DNA of 30,615 nt from a virus, in IMG/VR virus record IMGVR_UViG_3300030061_000987, positions 1 to 30,615 of that record; one strand, given 5' to 3'. A program made the position numbers and the translations under genes. Position 1 is the stretch's first letter. Every line of letters starts with the position of its first letter. This document shows, piece after piece, positions 1 to 8,017 of this stretch. The notes beneath the pieces were generated by a model that worked only from the letters and a program-made list of their open reading frames with translations, was not told where the DNA came from and made no database searches.

Positions 1-972
1 GATTTGATTATCATTGATGATCCGCATTCGGAGCAGACTGCGATGTCGGCTAGTGGGTTTGACAATGATTGGGATTGGTACACGGGTGGCCCAAGACAGA
101 GATTGCAACCTGGTGGTTCTATTATTCTGGTTATGACGCGGTGGTCGGAGAAGGATTTAACGGGTCAGTTACAGCGTCAGATGATGAAGGATGAGAGGGC
201 GGATCAATGGGAGGTGGTTGAGTTACCTGCGGTCATGCCGAGTGGCAATTCGTGTTGGCCTGAGTTTTGGCCTATAGATGATTTGGAGAAGGTACAGGCA
301 TCGATACCCCCTAGTAAGTGGAATGCTCAGTATCAGCAAAACCCTACGGGGGATGATAATGCGATTATTCCACGAGAGTGGTGGAAGCGTTGGGAGGAGG
401 AGGATATACCAGAGTTAGAGTATGTCATTCAGAGTTATGATACGGCATTTTCGAAGAGCACGACCTCTGATTACAGTGCGATAACGACATGGGGTGTATT
501 TCGTCCTTCGGCTAACAGTCCACGGCCTGCGATTATTTTGTTAGATAGCAAGAAGGGTAGATGGGATTTTCCTGAGTTGAAGAAGGTTGCGTATGATGAG
601 TGGACGTATTGGGACCCTGATACGGTGGTGATAGAGGCGAAAGCTTCTGGAACGCCCTTGACTCACGAACTACGGAACATGGGCATACCTGTTGTGAATT
701 TTACGCCAAGTCGGGGTAATGACAAGGTGTCGAGGGTTCATTCGGTATCGCCATTATTTGAGGCTGGGATGGTTTGGTGTCCTGACAAGTTGTTTGCAGA
801 TGAGATGATTGAGGAGGTTGCAGCTTTTCCAAATGGAGAGTATGATGACTTAGTAGATAGTATGACCCAAGCTTTGATGCGGTATCGTCAGGGTAATTTT
901 GTGACGTTGCCAGACGATGATTGGGACCCAGACGAAGAGACGTACAGCAAGGTTCGCGTGTATTATGGCTGA
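1..972 (+). CDS. terL: Terminase large subunit, C-terminal part (5' truncated)
   Basis: The reading frame is open at the window start, so the N-terminal ATPase part with Walker A lies outside. The first codons give LIIIDDPHS, which fits the end of a Walker B strand (hydrophobic residues then DD). The rest fits the RNase H-like headful nuclease of TerL: YDTAFS with the first Asp at 439-441, VVIEAKASG with Glu at 634-636, and DDLVDSMTQAL at 844-876 carrying the last acidic ligands. The protein would power DNA translocation into the procapsid and cut the concatemer. It overlaps the following gene by 8 bases (ATGGCTGA). Local G+C is clearly higher than in most of the window (about 52% by hand over 361-420). 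Confidence 0.93.
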   Translation, partial: DLIIIDDPHSEQTAMSASGFDNDWDWYTGGPRQRLQPGGSIILVMTRWSEKDLTGQLQRQMMKDERADQWEVVELPAVMPSGNSCWPEFWPIDDLEKVQASIPPSKWNAQYQQNPTGDDNAIIPREWWKRWEEEDIPELEYVIQSYDTAFSKSTTSDYSAITTWGVFRPSANSPRPAIILLDSKKGRWDFPELKKVAYDEWTYWDPDTVVIEAKASGTPLTHELRNMGIPVVNFTPSRGNDKVSRVHSVSPLFEAGMVWCPDKLFADEMIEEVAAFPNGEYDDLVDSMTQALMRYRQGNFVTLPDDDWDPDEETYSKVRVYYG

Positions 973-3784
973 AAAAACAGTTAAGGGCATAGCTGGAGTT
1001 GAGAACATGGGCATCATGTCTCAACTTTTAAGTCCTTTTTTACCCTTTGAGTATGACGTTAAGAAAGAGCCTAGTGTTGCCACAGGGGAGGTAGATGGTT
1101 CTTTGTATTATCGTCAGCAGCCAGGGGAGTATGAATATAAGGGTTTGACTTCTCCTGCTATAGTATCAGGAGGTATTGATTTTTTTAGAAATTTAATTGC
1201 AGATCCTACGGGTACGGCTGGGGGTATTGCTTCGGCTGTAGCAGATGAGGTTAAGGCTTTTCCTGAACGTCAGTTACGCACAGGTATGTCTGGGGGAGAG
1301 GCTTTTAATCCAGAGACGGGCGAGATAGACAGATATGACCCCTTTGCAGTTCCGTTGTTACAGGGAGCTGGAACAGCTGCTTCGATAGCGAGAATTTCGG
1401 ATAAATCTGGCACTGTATTAGGAAACATGGGTGGTCTTCGCAGTAAGTCGGGTCAGGAGAAGTACGACAAAGCCATTGAGATGGTGTCGGAAAATCCAGA
1501 CATTACGCCTGAAGAATTATTTGAGGAGTTAGGGGTTTACTTTGACCCAAGACTTGCAAGTTCTTTTAATCGTCTTTCTCCTGAAGATATTCGTGAATTT
1601 TCACCAGAGATGTTTCGTTTTGAAATGCCAACATATAATACAGCATTGATTAACAAGAATAAGATCGTTGAAAACGAGAGTCTTGAGGAAAGTGATTTTA
1701 AAAAAGACCCAGAACTTTTATTGAATATGTACAAGAATATAAGCGATAACGACAAACTTGGACCCGATGTAGCCAATTCAATGATTGCTAAAATGGATTC
1801 AGAAAAAGGAACAAAAGGAAGTGTACAAGCTTTTCAAAATAGTGACAACGGGGAGTTCCTTCATGCGTCAAGCGAAGGGTTTGGGTTAAAACCAGACACT
1901 CCTTACATAATAGCCGACAATCCTATGGGAAATCCTTTTGTAGAAAGTTTGAATGTTGGAGGGGGAAAATTTATACGATCTAATCGAGTGAAGTTAGAAG
2001 ACATTTTGGATTTTCCAGAGCTATTTGAGGAGTATCCTAAATTAAGAAATGTACATATTGTTCGTCTAAAGCCTTTAGATGCTCGTAATAATTTTGTAGA
2101 TCATGTACAAGATCAAGCAGCTTTCGCGGAAAATGGTTTAGATGGAGAGTATACCATAGCGATGGGCAATACTCCAAATCCCATAATGTTTCAGTCTAAT
2201 CTTATGCATGAAGTACAACACGCTATTCAACATATAGAAAACTTTCCAGAAGGTAGTAGTCCAAAGCTAATACAGGGAAAATTTGATGAAATATTAGATA
2301 TGGTTCAGGAAGAATATCCAAAATCTAAAGGGTTTATGGATGAATTTCTTGCTTTTAAAATATACGAGCAAATGTTTGGAGAGGTTGAAGCAAGGCTTGT
2401 ATCAGAAAGATTTGATTTTATAACAGACCCTGATGCGTCTAGGGAATTTAGTGATCCTCAGTCCGCGAATAAGTTTTTAAGGGAAATTGACCCTGAGTAT
2501 TTCAGGCAGAGATTAATGGGAATAGACCCAGAAAGTATTCTTTTAGAAAATAATCTAGCTTCTGAGTTTATTGAACGTGGATTGCTTGACATTGACGGTG
2601 ACCCTAACTTGCCGTTGAATGAAAAAAACAATTTGCTCCAAAAAAGTGTGAAACTAGTTACCGAAGAAAAATTTTCAGATTTTTCATTACCTGAATTAAT
2701 TACAGCGTGGACGATTGATCAAACCAAAGTGCCTCGTCAAGAAGTGGCAAATAGGCTTAAAAATGATCCTAATGCTGTTGCTTTAAGCAATCAAGCTTTA
2801 GACAATTTAGGGTATGGCGATACTGTTCCAGTATATAGGTTTGTTATGTTAAAAGGTGGAGAGGACGTTTCTGAATTTTTACCAGAGGGGTTGGTTTCGG
2901 CAACTTTAGATCCTAAAAAATTAAAAACAAATATAGATTTTATGGACAAAACTAACCCTGTTTTTACAGATACTACACAAAGAATTGTTCGTTATGATGT
3001 TCCAAGAGACAAAGTTGCAGGATACCTTCCTGCTTTCAGTAATCAAATTGAAAAAAGCGTTAACAAGGCTGTAAAAGCAAAAGGTATTGGTCAAAATGAA
3101 ATATCAGGGCTGAAAAAAGTAACAAACCCTGCTCAACATTCAAAAAATCTTTTAAACTTACAAGATGAAATAATAGTAGATGTCAGTGAGTTAAAACCAA
3201 ATTTCTTTTCAGCAAATGAAAGCCCCCTTGATGTTAGAAGTCTTCGTGCATCAGAAATTCTTTCAACGGTATCAAAAGGTAAGATCGACCCTGATGAATT
3301 TTTTTCAGAAGGAAAAACAGTTTTAAATCCTTTTGATTTCAGAGATAACCCAGAAGCCTTTGAGGCTGCGGAGCGTAAAGCACGACAACAGTTTATAAAT
3401 GAATATTCAGAATTTTTTAATATTAAAAAGATGCAAGACGGTGGCGCGGTGTCCCCGAACTTCGTATCTCGGATCATGGACCCCAAGTCTCCAATGACGC
3501 AAGACAATGCAATGGTTCAGTTGATGAACTTTACGATAGATGGTCGGTTTTTTGTTGCACCCACTGTATTTCCTGTAGATAGTCCTGTTGGTCCTGTGCT
3601 CACGAAATTCTCACCAGACATGGCGATTAATAAGGCTTTTAACACGGGCGAGTTTCTGGAGTTTGATACAAAAGATCAGGCTAGAGAGTTTGCAATGAGA
3701 TTTACGGATGTAATTAACGTAGAAGATAGGCCAAAGCAGAATTTAAAGAAGGGCATAGCTGAATACATCCCCTATATGCAATAA
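965..3784 (+). CDS. Large multidomain virion-associated protein with zincin motif and possible ADP-ribosyltransferase module
   Basis: This 939-residue protein lies between terminase and portal. I chose ATG 965, overlapping the terminase stop, over the in-frame ATG at 917, which would overlap the terminase by 56 bases. Residues 415-419 are HEVQH inside LMHEVQHAIQHIENF, followed by GEVEAR at 472-477. This is the HExxH plus downstream Glu pattern of the zincin-like domain found in phage polyvalent proteins. The stretch before it (DILDFPELFEEYPKLRN) also resembles that domain. Residues 619-740 hold VPVYRF (R625), SAT (645-647) and QDE (733-735), an arrangement like the R / STS / (Q/E)xE signature of ADP-ribosyltransferases. 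A separate C-terminal part starts with MQDGGAV (823-829), a motif repeated in the 391-aa protein at 28348. Such proteins are typically packaged and injected. The zincin call is fairly strong. The ART call is tentative, and I see no signal peptide. Confidence 0.75.
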   Translation: MAEKTVKGIAGVENMGIMSQLLSPFLPFEYDVKKEPSVATGEVDGSLYYRQQPGEYEYKGLTSPAIVSGGIDFFRNLIADPTGTAGGIASAVADEVKAFPERQLRTGMSGGEAFNPETGEIDRYDPFAVPLLQGAGTAASIARISDKSGTVLGNMGGLRSKSGQEKYDKAIEMVSENPDITPEELFEELGVYFDPRLASSFNRLSPEDIREFSPEMFRFEMPTYNTALINKNKIVENESLEESDFKKDPELLLNMYKNISDNDKLGPDVANSMIAKMDSEKGTKGSVQAFQNSDNGEFLHASSEGFGLKPDTPYIIADNPMGNPFVESLNVGGGKFIRSNRVKLEDILDFPELFEEYPKLRNVHIVRLKPLDARNNFVDHVQDQAAFAENGLDGEYTIAMGNTPNPIMFQSNLMHEVQHAIQHIENFPEGSSPKLIQGKFDEILDMVQEEYPKSKGFMDEFLAFKIYEQMFGEVEARLVSERFDFITDPDASREFSDPQSANKFLREIDPEYFRQRLMGIDPESILLENNLASEFIERGLLDIDGDPNLPLNEKNNLLQKSVKLVTEEKFSDFSLPELITAWTIDQTKVPRQEVANRLKNDPNAVALSNQALDNLGYGDTVPVYRFVMLKGGEDVSEFLPEGLVSATLDPKKLKTNIDFMDKTNPVFTDTTQRIVRYDVPRDKVAGYLPAFSNQIEKSVNKAVKAKGIGQNEISGLKKVTNPAQHSKNLLNLQDEIIVDVSELKPNFFSANESPLDVRSLRASEILSTVSKGKIDPDEFFSEGKTVLNPFDFRDNPEAFEAAERKARQQFINEYSEFFNIKKMQDGGAVSPNFVSRIMDPKSPMTQDNAMVQLMNFTIDGRFFVAPTVFPVDSPVGPVLTKFSPDMAINKAFNTGEFLEFDTKDQAREFAMRFTDVINVEDRPKQNLKKGIAEYIPYMQ

Positions 3785-3795
3785 TGAATTTATTG

Positions 3796-3804
3796 TGTTA
3801 TACT
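3796..3804 (+). promoter_or_regulatory. Candidate extended -10 promoter upstream of portal
   Basis: The 45-base gap before the portal gene contains TGTTATACT, an extended -10 (TGn plus a 5/6 match to TATAAT), 25 bases before the ATG. No good -35 is present, only a weak TGCAAT about 16 bases upstream. If active it would start transcription in the A-rich stretch just before the GGGA ribosome site. It could be a chance match in AT-rich DNA. Confidence 0.35.
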
Positions 3805-3829
3805 AAAAAAAACAACTGGGAAAAACGTA

Positions 3830-6226
3830 ATGGCAAAACCACCTATAAGTCTAATTGAGAATGTAAACCCTCAAATAGATGAGCAAGAGATTGCAGCTGA
3901 GATTGAGATTAATTTACCCGGATCTTTAGATATGTCTGCGCGAGGCGATGACATAGGTATAGAGTTTGAGGATGATGGTGGTGCAATAGTTGATTTTGCA
4001 ATGTCATCTAGGGTTGAGCAAGAAACAGGATTTTATGATAATCTTGCAGAGGTTCTTGATGATAGAGTCCTTGGTTCGATAGCCAGTGACCTTTTATCAG
4101 AGTTTAATTCTAATAAGGCAAGTAGACAGGATTGGGAGGATGCATACGCTAATGGTTTGGAATTACTTGGTTTCAACTATTCCGAGAGAACCGAACCCTT
4201 CAGGGGGGCTTCTGGGGTCACTCACCCGTTACTTGCTGAGGCTGCGGTGCAATTTCAGGCGCAAGCATTTAATGAATTGTTGCCTGCTGGCGGTCCCGTG
4301 CGAACCTCTATTGTCGGAAGCCAGACAAAGGAGAAGGAAGACCAAGCTCAACGTGTAAAAGAGTTTATGAACTATTACATTACTAATGAGATGGAAGAGT
4401 ATACGCCAGAGATGGATCAGATGCTTTTCTATTTACCGTTAGCTGGAAGTACCTTTAAGAAAATTTATTTTGATGATTCTATTGGCAGAGCAGTAAGTAA
4501 GTTTATTCCTGCTGAGAATTTGGTTGTTCCTTACGAAACAACTGATTTGGAGACTTGTCCTAATATTAGCCATGTTGTGCGTATAAATCTAAACGAGTTG
4601 CGTAAGAAGCAACTCTCTGGGTTTTATTTAGATATTCCTGTTCTGCCTCAACAGGGTGAGGATGATGACCTTACAAGTGAGCTTGATAAAATCAGGGGCA
4701 TTGAGCCATCAAACATTGATTATGATGCTACTTTAATAGAGTGTCATGTAGATTTAGATTTAGAAGGTTATGAAGACACGGGCGAAGACGGAGAAAATAC
4801 GGGAATTAAGTTACCGTATGTGGTTACGATTAGTCAAGATAACGGTCAAATACTAGCCATACGTAGAAATTATAAAGAAGATGACCCTGATAAAAGAAAG
4901 GTACAATACTTTGTGCATTATAAGTTTTTACCTGGGTTTGGCTTTTACGGATTAGGTTTAATCCACACTATAGGTGGCTTGTCTCGTTCAGCCACCGCGG
5001 CACTGAGGCAGTTGATTGACGCAGGTACGTTGTCCAACCTCCCAGCGGGCTTTAAAGCTCGTGGACTTCGTATTAGAGATGATGACGATCCTCTTCAGCC
5101 AGGTGAATTCAGAGATGTAGACGCACCTGGTGGGGCTATTAGAGATAGCCTTATGCCTCTCCCATTCAAAGGACCTGATGGTACTTTATTTCAGTTACTT
5201 GGTTTTGTAGTAGATGCAGGGCGAAGGTTTGCCACAATCACAGATATGAAAGTTGGTGATGGAAATCAGCAAGCAGCTGTTGGCACAACCATAGCTCTTA
5301 TGGAACAAGGCTCACGAGTAATGAGTGCAGTACATAAGAGATTGCACTATGCAATGCGGATAGAGTTTAAAATCTTGGCTCGTGTAATGGGTGAGAGTCT
5401 ACCACCTATTTATCCATACGAGTTAGAGGGAGTTGATGCTGCAGTAAAAGCACAGGACTTTGACAATAGGGTAGATATTGTACCTGTTTCTAATCCTAAT
5501 GTATTTAGTCAGGCTCAACGTATTGCTTTGGCTCAAACCCAATTACAATTAGCAGCCCAAGCTCCACAGATGCACAATATGTATGAAGTGTATCGTGATA
5601 TGTATGAAGCATTAGGTGTAAAAAATGTCGATAAATATTTGAAATCACCGCCTCAAGAACAACCAATCCCAAAAGACCCTGCACAAGAGAATATAGATGT
5701 ATTGGATCAGAAAAACCTTTTTGCCTTCCCTATGCAAAACCACCAAGCTCATATACTTTCGCATCTTGTATTTGGTGGAAACCCTCTCGTTGGAGCTTCG
5801 CCAGTTTTGGCAGTGGCTTTACAAAAACACGTTATGCAACACGTTCAGCTTGAAGCGAGGGAAAAAGCTGTACAGGAAATGGGAATTCAAACACAGAATG
5901 TATCGCAACAACAACAAGTACAACTGGATGGTATTTCGGCACAATTTATGGCAGAAGGTATGCAAGCGGTTCAAGCTCTTTCAAGGCAATTAAGTGGTCA
6001 GGGCGAAAAAGATCCTGTTGTTGGTTTAAAACAGCAAGAGTTACAGCTTGAAGCATTGAAAGAACAGAACGATGTTGAGGCTGAACAGGCTGAACTATCT
6101 TTGAAACAGGCTCAACAGATGGATAAATCAAGACAATTTGATGAAAGGCTTGCTAGTCAGGAACAAATAGCTAGAGAAAAAATGGAAGCAGCTAGACAAC
6201 GAGCCATAATGCAAAGGAGAAATTAG
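3830..6226 (+). CDS. Portal protein
   Basis: This 798-residue protein sits directly after the terminase block, the usual portal position, and its length suits the P22/SU10-type portals of marine podovirus-like genomes. Recognisable conserved stretches are RTEPFRGASGVTHPLLAEA (about residues 120-140), LPAGGPVRTS, GLGLIHTIGGLSRSATAALR, and a long helical region with AAVGTTIALMEQGSRVMSAV in the centre. The last 120 residues are rich in Gln, Glu and Ala and probably form a coiled coil or barrel. The N-terminal 60 residues are acidic. The protein would form the dodecameric ring at the packaging vertex, binding terminase during packaging and the adaptor afterwards. A GC-rich patch around 4200-4330 contrasts with the AT-rich surroundings. 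Confidence 0.92.
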   Translation: MAKPPISLIENVNPQIDEQEIAAEIEINLPGSLDMSARGDDIGIEFEDDGGAIVDFAMSSRVEQETGFYDNLAEVLDDRVLGSIASDLLSEFNSNKASRQDWEDAYANGLELLGFNYSERTEPFRGASGVTHPLLAEAAVQFQAQAFNELLPAGGPVRTSIVGSQTKEKEDQAQRVKEFMNYYITNEMEEYTPEMDQMLFYLPLAGSTFKKIYFDDSIGRAVSKFIPAENLVVPYETTDLETCPNISHVVRINLNELRKKQLSGFYLDIPVLPQQGEDDDLTSELDKIRGIEPSNIDYDATLIECHVDLDLEGYEDTGEDGENTGIKLPYVVTISQDNGQILAIRRNYKEDDPDKRKVQYFVHYKFLPGFGFYGLGLIHTIGGLSRSATAALRQLIDAGTLSNLPAGFKARGLRIRDDDDPLQPGEFRDVDAPGGAIRDSLMPLPFKGPDGTLFQLLGFVVDAGRRFATITDMKVGDGNQQAAVGTTIALMEQGSRVMSAVHKRLHYAMRIEFKILARVMGESLPPIYPYELEGVDAAVKAQDFDNRVDIVPVSNPNVFSQAQRIALAQTQLQLAAQAPQMHNMYEVYRDMYEALGVKNVDKYLKSPPQEQPIPKDPAQENIDVLDQKNLFAFPMQNHQAHILSHLVFGGNPLVGASPVLAVALQKHVMQHVQLEAREKAVQEMGIQTQNVSQQQQVQLDGISAQFMAEGMQAVQALSRQLSGQGEKDPVVGLKQQELQLEALKEQNDVEAEQAELSLKQAQQMDKSRQFDERLASQEQIAREKMEAARQRAIMQRRN

Positions 6227-6227
6227 G

Positions 6228-6389
6228 ATGTCTATGGTAAAAATAGTTACAAATACCCCCAAAAAAGCCCCAAAACCCGAACAGTCAAAGGGTATACAGG
6301 ATGTAAAGGTTCCTGTCGGTGATTTAAAAGTAATGACCGCCAGAGGTATGGGTGCAGCGAAAAAGGGCGGTAAATTCCTAGGAGTTTAA
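6228..6389 (+). CDS. 53-aa basic miniprotein with RGMGAAKKGGKF tail
   Basis: ATG 6228 follows the portal stop by one base, and an AGGAG lies at 6214-6218 (about 9 bases upstream). The product is 53 residues with a Pro/Lys-rich N-terminus (TNTPKKAPKPEQ), a short middle (VKVPVGDLKV) and a C-terminal RGMGAAKKGGKFLGV. The C-terminal motif is close to the RGGGAAKKR units in the 56-aa protein at 14147. Function is unknown. Possible roles are nucleic-acid contact or virion packing, judged only from its charge. The ordered frame, ribosome site and conserved-looking tail make it a real gene rather than a gap. Confidence 0.7.
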   Translation: MSMVKIVTNTPKKAPKPEQSKGIQDVKVPVGDLKVMTARGMGAAKKGGKFLGV

Positions 6390-6412
6390 CCTTTTAATCT
6401 GGGGAAAGGTTC

Positions 6413-6892
6413 ATGGTCGATCCTATTTCTGCGATGGCGCTGGCAGGCTCCGCTTTTAATGCACTAAAAAAAGGTGTAAGTATAGGCCGCGAGCTGGAGT
6501 CGATGGGAAATTCTTTGTCACAGTGGATGTCTGCGGTGTCTGACATAGACCGCGCTCATCACGAGGCTAAAAATCCTCCCATATTCAAAAAAATCTTTAA
6601 TTCAAAATCTGTTGAACAAGAAGCAATAGAACTATTTACGCAAAAGAAGCAACTTCAGAACCAGCGGGATGAGTTACGCAAATTAATTAGCGGTATGCTT
6701 GGACCAAACGCATGGCAAGAGTTAATTAAAATGGAAAGTAGTATTCGTAAGCAAAGGCAAGAAACTCTTTACGCACAAAGAGAAGCCCGTAAACATTTCA
6801 TGGAAGTTGTAGCAATTATATTGTTCACGACAATTGGGGGTTTATTTCTAATTGGTTTAGCTTGGTTAATTTCTAATAGGGGGAGCTTTTGA
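6413..6892 (+). CDS. Conserved phage protein, helical with C-terminal membrane anchor
   Basis: This 159-residue protein is preceded by GGGGAAAGGTTC. It opens with an Ala/Gly-rich hydrophobic helix (DPISAMALAGSAFNALKKG), continues with QWMSAVSDIDRAHHEAKNPP and FKKIFNSKSVEQEAIELFTQKK, a charged coiled-coil-like region (about 70-130), and ends in one transmembrane segment (about 133-153). I recognise the overall pattern from marine podovirus genomes, where it is an unnamed conserved gene near structural or lysis genes. No catalytic motif is seen. It overlaps the next gene by 4 bases (TTGA), so the two are probably co-translated. A membrane-associated role at lysis or DNA entry is inference. Confidence 0.75.
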   Translation: MVDPISAMALAGSAFNALKKGVSIGRELESMGNSLSQWMSAVSDIDRAHHEAKNPPIFKKIFNSKSVEQEAIELFTQKKQLQNQRDELRKLISGMLGPNAWQELIKMESSIRKQRQETLYAQREARKHFMEVVAIILFTTIGGLFLIGLAWLISNRGSF

Positions 6893-7230
6893 TACAAAAA
6901 AAATTAGAAAAAGGCTCTGAGTATAATAAATATGATCTAGATGGGGATGGCATCGTGGATGACGATGAATTATTAGCAGCAGAAAAGTTACACGAAATAG
7001 AGGCGGCCGAGAAACAAGAAGCAGCCGAACTTCGTAAGATGACAGCGCAAAGGCGTATGGCTACAGCGGTTTTGTGCTTTATGGCATTATATACATTGTT
7101 AATGTTTATGCCTTTTGTTACAGATGAAAGGGTAAAACTTCTTACAGATCTCTCTAATTTGTTATATTTAACAGGTGGAGGCATTGTGGGAGCCTACATG
7201 GCTGTATCTGTATGGCCGAAAAAAACGTAA
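6889..7230 (+). CDS. EF-hand-containing small membrane protein
   Basis: The gene starts at TTG 6889, overlapping the previous stop, with AGGGGGAG just upstream as ribosome site. The 113-residue product has a perfect 12-residue EF-hand loop: D16, D18, D20, G21, D24 and E27 in DLDGDGIVDDDE. A charged helix follows (about 28-57, AAEKLHEIEAAEKQEAAELRK), then two hydrophobic segments (about 58-76 and 87-107). The loop ligands match calcium-binding positions 1, 3, 5, 9 and 12. Only one loop is present, whereas classic EF-hands pair, so dimerisation or an excalibur/dockerin-like use is possible. It lies with the preceding membrane protein and upstream of the holin, which suggests a role at the cell envelope. 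Confidence 0.75.
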   Translation: MIQKKLEKGSEYNKYDLDGDGIVDDDELLAAEKLHEIEAAEKQEAAELRKMTAQRRMATAVLCFMALYTLLMFMPFVTDERVKLLTDLSNLLYLTGGGIVGAYMAVSVWPKKT

Positions 7231-7394
7231 GAAGATATGGGAAGCGGAAGTTTAAAAGGCATGATATTCGATGGGCAAAGGAATACAAGATATATCAGTC
7301 CACAGAATGCAAGGCTTGTGGAAATAAAACGTCAGGCTTTTCTAAAGATGATGGGGAGACTTGGTATTGTTCAAGTTGCATAACGAATGTTTGA
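7212..7394 (+). CDS. Mini zinc-ribbon protein
   Basis: This 60-residue protein starts inside the end of the EF-hand gene (19-base overlap) and ends inside the next. The N-terminal half is strongly basic (RRYGKRKFKRHDIRWAKEY). The C-terminal half carries C33-KA-C36 and C53-SS-C56 separated by 16 residues containing GETWYC, a typical treble-clef or zinc-ribbon spacing. It probably binds one zinc ion and could contact nucleic acid. No ribosome site better than the coupled overlap is visible. The exact role is unknown. Confidence 0.65.
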   Translation: MAEKNVRRYGKRKFKRHDIRWAKEYKIYQSTECKACGNKTSGFSKDDGETWYCSSCITNV

Positions 7395-7581
7395 ACATTT
7401 GTTCTTATTGTTTGTATTTACGGGCATAGAGCCTAATAAGAAGTTAGAAAGTAATGATATGTATTTTAGAAACCTACATGAGTGTACATATTTTGCTAGA
7501 GAATTGCATAAACAGGGCGAGACAATCACTGCATATTGCCTGCCAAAGTATGTAAACATTGAAGCTGTAAAGGTATATTGA
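7387..7581 (+). CDS. 64-aa Cys-containing phage miniprotein
   Basis: The product opens with a hydrophobic stretch (FEHLFLLFVFTGI) that could be a signal or anchor segment. It continues with ECTYFARELHKQG and AYCLPKYV, giving two Cys residues that could pair outside the cytoplasm. Similar short C..YFA..C layouts occur in other marine phage genomes without assigned function. It overlaps the preceding gene by 8 bases and the holin begins 2 bases after its stop, so it is part of a tightly packed envelope/lysis cluster. No clear ribosome site precedes it, so coupling is likely. Confidence 0.6.
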   Translation: MFEHLFLLFVFTGIEPNKKLESNDMYFRNLHECTYFARELHKQGETITAYCLPKYVNIEAVKVY

Positions 7582-7582
7582 T

Positions 7583-7978
7583 ATGTTACAAGCATTAATA
7601 GGTCCAGTGACAGGATTACTAGATAAATTTATTGAAGACAAAGATCAGAAGAATGCCCTCGCCCACGAAATCGCCACCCTCGCCACGAAACAAGCGCACG
7701 AAGCGTCCCTCGCCCAAATCGAAGTTAATAAAGCAGAAGCTACCCACAGATCAATTTTTGTTGCTGGATGGCGGCCATTTACAGGATGGGTCACTTCTTT
7801 CGCGCTTGCGTACCACTTTATTATTGTTCCCTTTATTCTGTTCGCAACTGCGCTCTTTGGTGTCGAAGTTCCTGAACTACCTTCTTTTGATATGGAAACG
7901 TTGAGTACGATTTTGCTTGGAATGCTGGGTCTTGGTGGCTTGCGCAGCTTTGAAAAGTTCAAAGGCTTAACAAAATAG
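7583..7978 (+). CDS. Holin, 3TM GTA-type family
   Basis: This 131-residue protein matches the architecture of the 3TM holins linked to gene-transfer-agent release. It has an amphipathic N-terminal helix (LIGPVTGLLDKFIEDKDQK), a charged helical stretch with AEATHRSIFVAGWRPFTGW (a GWRP motif near 62-65), a strong membrane segment about 68-92 (FALAYHFIIVPFILFATALF), and a last hydrophobic segment about 105-123 (STILLGMLGLGGLRSFEK). It would form lesions in the inner membrane to time lysis. No endolysin gene is visible in this window, so the partner is encoded elsewhere. AAAGG upstream is the probable ribosome site. Confidence 0.82.
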   Translation: MLQALIGPVTGLLDKFIEDKDQKNALAHEIATLATKQAHEASLAQIEVNKAEATHRSIFVAGWRPFTGWVTSFALAYHFIIVPFILFATALFGVEVPELPSFDMETLSTILLGMLGLGGLRSFEKFKGLTK

Positions 7979-7981
7979 GGA

Positions 7982-8010
7982 TTGCATATATAAAGGTGTT
8001 ACAATATATT
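7982..8010 (+). promoter_or_regulatory. Candidate sigma70-like promoter, possibly leaderless for the next gene
   Basis: In the 39-base gap after the holin gene, TTGCAT (7982-7987) and TATATT (8005-8010) are separated by 17 bases, a good sigma70 layout. The expected start site (about 8016-8018) coincides with the ATG at 8018, and there is no ribosome site in front of that ATG. This suggests either a leaderless message or that the promoter mainly serves the GroES/scaffold/capsid genes downstream. AT-rich sequence makes chance matches possible. Confidence 0.4.
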
Positions 8011-8017
8011 CTAATAT

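Noticed and set aside
701-1024. Antisense frame over the terminase end
   Set aside because: The terminase nuclease motifs are on the plus strand in this region, and the antisense product shows no family resemblance.
3133-3507. Antisense frame inside the multidomain gene
   Set aside because: It lies opposite the ART-like and DGGAV region; no ribosome site or promoter.
5697-5993. Plus-strand alternative frame inside the portal gene
   Set aside because: It is a frame shadow of the portal coding sequence, with no start signal and no sensible product.
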